Origin: Dugong dugon | Lineage: Eukaryota; Chordata; Mammalia; Sirenia; Dugongidae | DNA length: 64,000 nucleotides | NCBI GenBank assembly: GCA_030035585.1 | Contig: CM057481.1 | Location: 53,577,128 to 53,641,127, forward strand | Reading direction: 5' to 3' | In this document: positions 58,765 through 64,000 of the stretch, one piece after another | Layout of the letters: the number at the start of each line of letters is the position of its first letter | Numbering within the stretch: position 1 is the stretch's first letter | The notes under the pieces: model-generated | What the model saw: only the letters and a program-made list of their open reading frames with translations | The model's database searches: none | What the model was told of the DNA's origin: nothing | Program-made: the position numbers and the translations under genes

Positions 58765-58880
58765 GTGCAATGCTGTCCTATTTTACTCTTAGTTTCCTGA
58801 GGGCAGGAACAAAGATTCCTTCATCTCAGTGTTCTCCATGGTATCTAGTTAAGGGCTGAATACCTAGGGAACACTGAAGT
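58765..58880 (+). mobile_element. L2 fragment
   Basis: 'tttcctgagggcaggaacaa' and 'agttaagggctgaatacct' fit the L2 3' region. Confidence 0.5.
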
Positions 58881-58965
58881 AATTTGAGATAGTGAAGGGG
58901 ACTTCTTTTATACCAATGATTCTTAACCAGGATTGTACATCAGATTCATCACATGTGTAGATATA

Positions 58966-59062
58966 CATATATATATATATAGAGAGAGAGAGACAGAGAG
59001 AGACAGAGAGAGAGAGACAGAGAGATAGCTAGATAGCTAGATACAGAGATAGAGAGAGAGAC
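58966..59062. repeat. Compound (TA)n(GA)n(GATA)n microsatellite
   Basis: Alternating TA, then GA/GACA, then 'gatagctagatagctagata' units. Confidence 0.95.
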
Positions 59063-59063
59063 A

Positions 59064-59490
59064 GATGCCATCCAGTCAACCCCAACTCATGGAAACATTA
59101 TGTACAACAGAATGAAACATTGCCTGGTCCTATGTCATTCTCACAATTGCTGGCATGCTCAAGTCCATTATTGCTGCTACTGTGCCAGTGCATCAAGCCG
59201 AGGATCTCCTATGCTCACACTGGCCCCGTACATCACCAAACATGATGTCCTACTCTCTCTAGCAATTGATCCTTCCTGACGACATGCTGAAGCAAGCTAA
59301 TTGGACAATGTTCTGTTCTGATCCATAAGGTTTTCCCTGGTTAATTTTCAGAAGTAGATTTCCAGGCCTTTCTTCCTAGTCCATCTTTGTCTGGAAGCTC
59401 TGCTGAAACTTGCCCACCATGGGTGACCCTGTTGGTATTTGAAACATCATAGCAACACACAAGCCACCACAGTACAACAAACCAAGAGAT
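59064..59490 (-). mobile_element. RTE deletion derivative (3' end joined to 5' region)
   Basis: The left half (about 59064-59300) is the RTE 3' terminal region in minus orientation ('catccagtcaaccccaactc', 'aacatgatgtcctactctct'). The right half (about 59300-59490) matches the far 5' end of the RTE ('ttttcagaagtagatttcca', 'ccatgggtgaccctgttggt', 'agccaccacagtacaacaaa'). The entire EN/RT coding body is missing. Confidence 0.75.
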
Positions 59491-59620
59491 GGATGGTCGT
59501 GTGTGTCTATATGTGTATAAATAAGCACACATACATATGCAAACATACCTGCCTGGGCCCTATCTCTAGACATTCACAATCTGAGGCCTGAGAAAAGACT
59601 CTGACCTCTATACTTAAAAA

Positions 59621-60000
59621 GAATCTCCACAGGTGAGATTGAAACCCCTTCTTTGAATTATTGCCAAGAAACTTGGCTTTAACTTCATGTACTATACATA
59701 TCCATCCATCTCTGTTTCCCAAATTCTCCCTTCCAGAAAAGTTTGCCATTCAAGAGCTTTCTAACCTTTCCCGTAATATTTGAAACCTTGGTAACAAGAA
59801 CCACTCCTTCCTTCCATTAAAGGAAACATGGCTAAAAGTAATATCCAGAGATGTTTTGATGCTAGACATTTAGGAAGAAACTCAAATTAGAACATGCAAG
59901 AGTTAAGTCATGGCCAGCCAGTCCAGAACATTCTCAATGATAAAGCTTCAAGTGTGTGCCAATTAACGAGCCATGATTATGGCACCTCTTAGGTACTAAA
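59621..60000. other. No recognisable feature
   Basis: Nothing could be assigned. Confidence 0.45.
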
Positions 60001-60117
60001 AAAAAATTTTAAGGTAGCTGAATAGTAGTTGTCTCTGGAGGGGTGGGGTGGAAAGATGGGGTCATACAGTCAGGCAGGGGTACTCTGGAGTTCAGCACTA
60101 TAGGGTCTGTTTCTTTT

Positions 60118-60530
60118 TTTTTCCACTTTATTTTTTTCATATCTCTTTCTTTTTTTTATTGTTGGACTTTAAATGAAGTTTACATTTCAAGTTAGTTTCC
60201 CATACAAAAATTTATACAGACATTGTTCTGTGACCCTAATTGCTCTCCCCATACTGTGACAGCACACTCCTCCTTTCCACCCCCGATTTCCCGTGTCCAT
60301 TCAACCAGCTCCTAACCCTCCCTGGCTTCCCATCTCACCTCTGGACAGAAGCTGCCCATTTAGTCTCTTGTATCTACTTGAGCTAAGAGGCACACTACTC
60401 ACGAGTATCACTTTTTGTCCCACAGTCCAGTCCAATCCCTGCCTGAAGAGTTGGCCTTGGAAACTGTTTTAGTTCTGGGCTGATAGAGAATCCGGGGACC
60501 ATGCTTTCCAGGATTTCTCTAGTCTAGGGT
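60118..60530 (-). mobile_element. L1 3' UTR, minus strand, 5'-truncated, with TSD
   Basis: After T-rich sequence it reads 'gtgacagcacactcctcctt' and 'agaagctgcccatttagtct', as at 17.3 kb. 'agggtctgtttctt' occurs on both sides (60102 and 60525), a target duplication. Confidence 0.88.
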
Positions 60531-60554
60531 CTGTTTCTTAAAGTGGATGGTAAA

Positions 60555-60762
60555 AAAACCAGTTTCTGCAGAGACAATTCTGACTCATGATGAGCCCATG
60601 TGTGTCAGAGGAGAACTGTGCTCCATAGGGCTTTCAATGGCTGATTTTTTGAAAGTAGTTCATCAGATCTTTCTTCTGAGGTGGTGTTTCTGGTGGACAT
60701 GAACCTCCAGTCTTTCAGTCAGCAGCCGAGATGTTAACTATTTGCACCACAAAGAGACTCCA
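60555..60762 (-). mobile_element. AfroSINE-related SINE, divergent subfamily
   Basis: 'agcccatgtgtgtcagagga', 'gtgctccatagggctttcaa' and 'caccacaaagagactcc'. It matches the subfamily at 34.74 kb and is flanked by a duplication close to 'aaagtggatggta'. Confidence 0.87.
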
Positions 60763-60890
60763 AAGTGGGTGGTAGATTTGTGGATGTGTGTTGTCTTATT
60801 CTTTATATCTTGCATATGCATTAAAGATTTGCTTGTGGGCATGAAATATTTCATTAAAAATTAAAAATATTGAAAAATTCAGGCAAAGGA

Positions 60891-61514
60891 TGCTGTAACT
60901 TTGCTTTGATAAAAAAAATATGGAAACGTTGAATGAGAGACTAAGTTGAGCTGTAAACTTTCATCTAAAGCACAATGAAATTAAATATATATCTAGAAAC
61001 AAATAAAACAACAAAAGCCAGACAAAGAGAGAAACTAACTGTGCTTTATACAAATTTCTACTGACACTGAATGATTCCAGTTTTCAGCCTAAGCGGTTTT
61101 CTTTTCCATCACCTTAGTACACAAATTTTCCTGATTAAGGAAGTCTTCATTAATAAAAAGTAAACCCTGGCCACATTAGGGAGCTCATCCCTCAAGTAAG
61201 TGGTGTTTTATTTAGATCAGTAAGGATATAATTACTTTCTGTTGACCCTCAACTTACAAAAGATAGGGCAGACCATGGAAGGTTGCAGATCTATGTTGTT
61301 TTATTTAAAAACAAATTCTATTTTTATTTTAAGCCCTTGGACCAGGTTTTCCTGAGATCTGCACTGCAGGAGAGAGATGCAAAAGTGTATGGATTCCCCA
61401 CAGAGCAGGTAAAGTCACAGGCATAATTTGAAAAGCCACTTACTCTTTTATCCAGTCCTACATCCTCTCCAGAGTAGGAGCAGAAGGTTGAACATTTACA
61501 TCTGAGCCATCTTC
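60891..61514. other. No recognisable feature
   Basis: Unassigned AT-rich sequence. Confidence 0.45.
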
Positions 61515-62065
61515 GTTTTGCTAGTACTGCTGTAACACAAATACCACAAGTGGGTGGCTTTAAAGGACAGAAATTTATTTTCTCACAGTTCTGGAGGCTG
61601 AAAGTCCAAATCAGGGTCTCGGTCCGGTGGGTTCCTTCTGTGAACCTTTCTTGTAGTGTCTGGTGACTGCTATCAATCCCTGGTGTCTGCTTCCGGTGTG
61701 TGTGTCTCTGTGTCCACTTTGCTCTGTTTATAACTCAGATGATCAGGTTTTAGGACCCACCCTAATCTGGTATGGCCTCATTCACATAACAAAAAAAAAA
61801 AAACCCTATCTGAAAGCAGGGTGATATTTACAGGTACCAAACCAAGAACCAAATCTGTTGCCGTTGAATTGATTCCGACTCATAGTGACCCTATAGGACA
61901 GAGTAGAAGTGCCCCATAGCATTTCCAAGGAGTGGCTGGTGGGTTTGAACTGACTGTTTGGTTAGCAGCTGAGCTGTAAACCACTGCACCACCAGGGCCG
62001 CATTTACAGGTACAGGGTTTAGGATTTCAATACATATTTTTTGGAACACAATTCACTCCATAACA
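61515..62065 (-). mobile_element. LTR (MaLR/ERVL-like) split by AfroSINE
   Basis: 'ttgctagtactgctgtaaca', 'ttctcacagttctggaggct' and 'gacccaccctaatctggtat', resuming after the SINE with 'gggtttaggatttcaataca' and ending 'aattcactccataacac'. It is related to 47613-48021. Confidence 0.78.
61838..62001 (-). mobile_element. AfroSINE inserted in LTR
   Basis: 'ccaaaccaagaaccaaatct', 'gattccgactcatagtgacc' and 'ccactgcaccaccagggccg' make a complete minus-strand copy. 'atttacaggtac' is duplicated on both sides (61827 and 62003). Confidence 0.95.
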
Positions 62066-62385
62066 CACGCTTTCTTTCCCTCTTGAAAAGACAGAGGATG
62101 AAGCAAGGCAGTGACAGGTAGCACGGTTGTGAGGGGTATTCTACTCCCTCATCCAGAGCTTATCACAAACATTGCTAATTGATCACAAAATTCTTTCCTA
62201 TTGAGCTACACCATGAACTCAAAATCTTCAACACAGTGCATTAAATAGTCCCTACCAATCTGTGGAAGACGACAAGCTATGTGGACCTGGAATAAGTGGG
62301 AGATGACAGATTTCCTAGCCACACAATCATACTTCTGCTTTATTCCCTCCTCTTGTGGGTGATTCATAGTGTTTTCTGTTATACA
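62066..62385. other. No recognisable feature
   Basis: Nothing could be assigned. Confidence 0.45.
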
Positions 62386-62435
62386 TAGGTCACCATGAGT
62401 CAGAGCCAACTCAATGGGAATAACAACAACAACTT
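62386..62435 (+). mobile_element. AfroSINE/RTE 3'-end fragment
   Basis: 'aggtcaccatgagtcagagc' followed by 'aactcaatgggaataacaac' is the terminal segment only. Confidence 0.65.
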
Positions 62436-62554
62436 GGTGGTACCAGTCATCTGGCTGGCGTGTTTTTGAGATGTTGGAGACCAATCCCACCCGATCCCAC
62501 TGACTGACATGACTTTCACCCACCTTCCTTAAGTCACCCAGAGTTAAGTCACTT

Positions 62555-62690
62555 AGATGTGGTATGCATTAGAAACATCTGCCCCCCCCCCCCCCATCAC
62601 AGATTCAGACCTAGCAGGTCTGAGGTGGGGCCCAGGTGATTCTGACACAGATAGTCTTCAGTCTGTACTTCTAAAAATACTGTCTCTGGG
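62555..62690 (-). mobile_element. MER5-type hAT fragment with C14 tract
   Basis: 'gcattagaaacatctg', then a run of 14 C (62583-62596), then 'agacctagcaggtctgaggt' and 'gggcccaggtgattctgaca' match the reverse of MER5. Confidence 0.6.
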
Positions 62691-62699
62691 GTGCTCCAA

Positions 62700-63394
62700 C
62701 TCCTCTCTGGAGTGAGACTTTCATTTTTAGTGGCTCTGGGGGCTCAGCCCTCTCTGAACATACACTGAACATACGTAGTTCAGTGAGGTATGTCTGCAGT
62801 CCCCACTGCTCCTACCCACTAAGCTCAGCCCTAAAATGTGACCAGAGATGGGAGGTTTGTGCTAGATCCCCCTGCCATTAATTCACTTGGCTGATTCTCC
62901 CAAACAAACTATACATTGTGACACCTAGTTTCTCAAAAACTTGAGGAAAAAAAGGGATGCGTGAATTCGATTTTACCTTAGGAGCCTTCTGAGATATACC
63001 TGAAGGTTGTTACAGGTCTTTCATCTGCATCACCTCTTTAAATATCATTGCTGGTAAAAAAAAAAAAAAAAAAAAAAATTGAAAAGAACTTCTCAGGAGC
63101 CCACTCCAAAGCCAAATGTCGTCACTTGGAATGTGCTAAGAGTGACTTGATCAGGGAGCATTTCCATGATGGATAATTGGGAAGAGCCTGGCTATCAACT
63201 GACCCAGGGGCTCAACCACTGTCTGACAACTTCCTCTGTGGCACAAGCTGCCCGCTCTGCATAAAAGAACAAAGGTTGGAGCAGATGTTTTGCATGAGAG
63301 CTGTCCAGTTGCAAGGCTGACTCCAAGTCAAATTAAAAATAGGACTTCATAAAATGTGTTAATTTCGAAGATCGCTTCAACTGCCATGTGGAAA
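62700..63394. other. No recognisable feature; A-run
   Basis: An A run lies at 63056-63078. The rest is unassigned. Confidence 0.45.
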
Positions 63395-63720
63395 GCAGAT
63401 CCTAGGGTAACTGGATAGAGGCAGAGAGGTCATTTAGAAGGCTGCTGTGCTCATCAGGCAACCGATTTGATGCAGGGAGTGAGGGAGGTGAGAGAGTGAG
63501 CAGGAACTTTGGTGTATGATGGTGCCGTTTACTGAAATTGGGATTACAAGAAGAGATGTGTATTTCAGGTGAGGGAGAAATAGTAAATTTGGTTTTGAAA
63601 ATATTGAATTTCATGTGCCTGTGAGAAATTCAAATGGCTATAATCAGTGTGCAGTTAGATATCTGCATAGAATCTGATGCATAGAAATAAAATCTTGGCT
63701 GGAGATGTAAATTAAAATAA
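63395..63720 (+). mobile_element. Old interspersed repeat ('attcattcaacaaa' family), 3' part
   Basis: 'ggtgccgtttactgaaattg', 'atttggttttgaaaatattg' and 'catgtgcctgtgagaaattc' match the distal part of the family at 21.47 and 56.26 kb. Confidence 0.55.
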
Positions 63721-64000
63721 GATTTTTCTTGTTGGCTACCAAATCAAAGATACTAAAATTGGTGAAAAACTATATTGAATCACATATTAAGTAACTATTT
63801 TTAAAAGCTACAATTTAATGATATTTATCAGGCTTAATGTTATATAATTTGTATCTATTTTCTCATTCTTCCAAGTAACATATGACCTAGGTATGTTTGT
63901 GCTAACTTTGTAGACATGGAAATCAATACAATACGAGGTTAGGCTATTTGTAGGTCATATAACGAGTAAGCCACCACTCATATGTGAGTTTATTGTCGTG
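63721..64000. other. No recognisable feature
   Basis: AT-rich window end. Confidence 0.45.

Larger units (their letters stand above)
58908..59620 (+). mobile_element. MER5-type element split by insertions
   Basis: The left arm 'atgattcttaaccaggattg' (58917) and the right arm 'gggccctatctctagacatt' (59556) then 'aaaaagaatctccacaggtg' belong to one MER5-like hAT copy. Between them lie a (TA)n/(GA)n microsatellite and an RTE deletion derivative. Confidence 0.55.
60000..60890 (+). mobile_element. Probable L1M 3' end hosting two insertions
   Basis: 'gctgaatagtagttgtctct' followed by 'ggaggggtggggtggaaaga' resembles an L1M 3' UTR. It continues after the two insertions with 'ttgtggatgtgtgttgtctt'. 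Confidence 0.4.

Noticed and set aside
1..64000. CRISPR array, bacterial defence system or operon
   Set aside because: All spaced repeats are transposons or microsatellites. The sequence is plainly mammalian, with no ribosome-binding-site-led gene clusters.

Overview
This window is repeat-dense vertebrate nuclear DNA and contains no convincing intact protein-coding gene, no rRNA or tRNA gene and no CRISPR array. It looks afrotherian, most likely elephant or a close paenungulate. The lineage call rests on about 18 copies or fragments of a tRNA-headed SINE of the AfroSINE type (head like 'gagccctggtggcgcagtgg', end like 'gagtcggaatcgactcgacg') and on five pieces of an RTE (BovB-like) LINE of the kind known from elephant. 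These are mixed with mammalian-wide families: MIR, L2, L1M, MER5/MER20-type hAT elements and MLT1-type LTRs. Family names come from recognising consensus sequence by eye; none was checked by a search. The window could be intergenic or intronic, and nothing in it decides which.

Layout. 1-9.4 kb: an LTR fragment, an RTE 3' half, MIR/MER20/hAT relics and one AfroSINE. 9.4-14.8 kb: a long, decayed plus-strand L1 carrying three AfroSINEs. 15-20.7 kb: a hAT relic and several L1 3' ends, one with a 5' inversion. 21-23.6 kb: an MLT1 LTR, an old repeat with a nested hAT element, and a clean solo LTR with a 5-bp target duplication. 23.7-26 kb: an RTE split by a younger L1 insertion. 26.6-30 kb: paired AfroSINEs, a terminal-inverted-repeat MITE, LTR-like sequence and MLT1. 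30.1-30.9 kb: a possible gene fragment between inverted repeats. 31-40 kb: sparser sequence with several AfroSINEs, old LTRs and an AT-rich repeat-poor block. 40-43 kb: nested L1s, a second solo LTR and a second MITE copy. 43.5-47.6 kb: the most repeat-poor stretch, including a candidate conserved regulatory block. 47.6-51 kb: LTR, L1, hAT and MER5 relics. 51.2-56.2 kb: two RTE copies in opposite orientations that share the same internal 132-bp inverted insert. 56-64 kb: old repeats, an internally deleted RTE, an L1 3' end and three AfroSINE pieces.

How the parts relate. The RTE LINE and the AfroSINEs share a 3' end ('gtcgctatgagtcggaatcg...cctaacaacaac'), as expected if the SINE borrows the RTE machinery. 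L1 copies show ordinary target-primed behaviour: 5' truncation, 5' inversion and target-site duplications. The most interesting signal is a rearranged RTE form present twice at unrelated insertion sites, which suggests a chimeric subfamily that itself amplified. Second to it are the 30.2-30.8 kb open block and a pair of matching TA-flanked MITEs.
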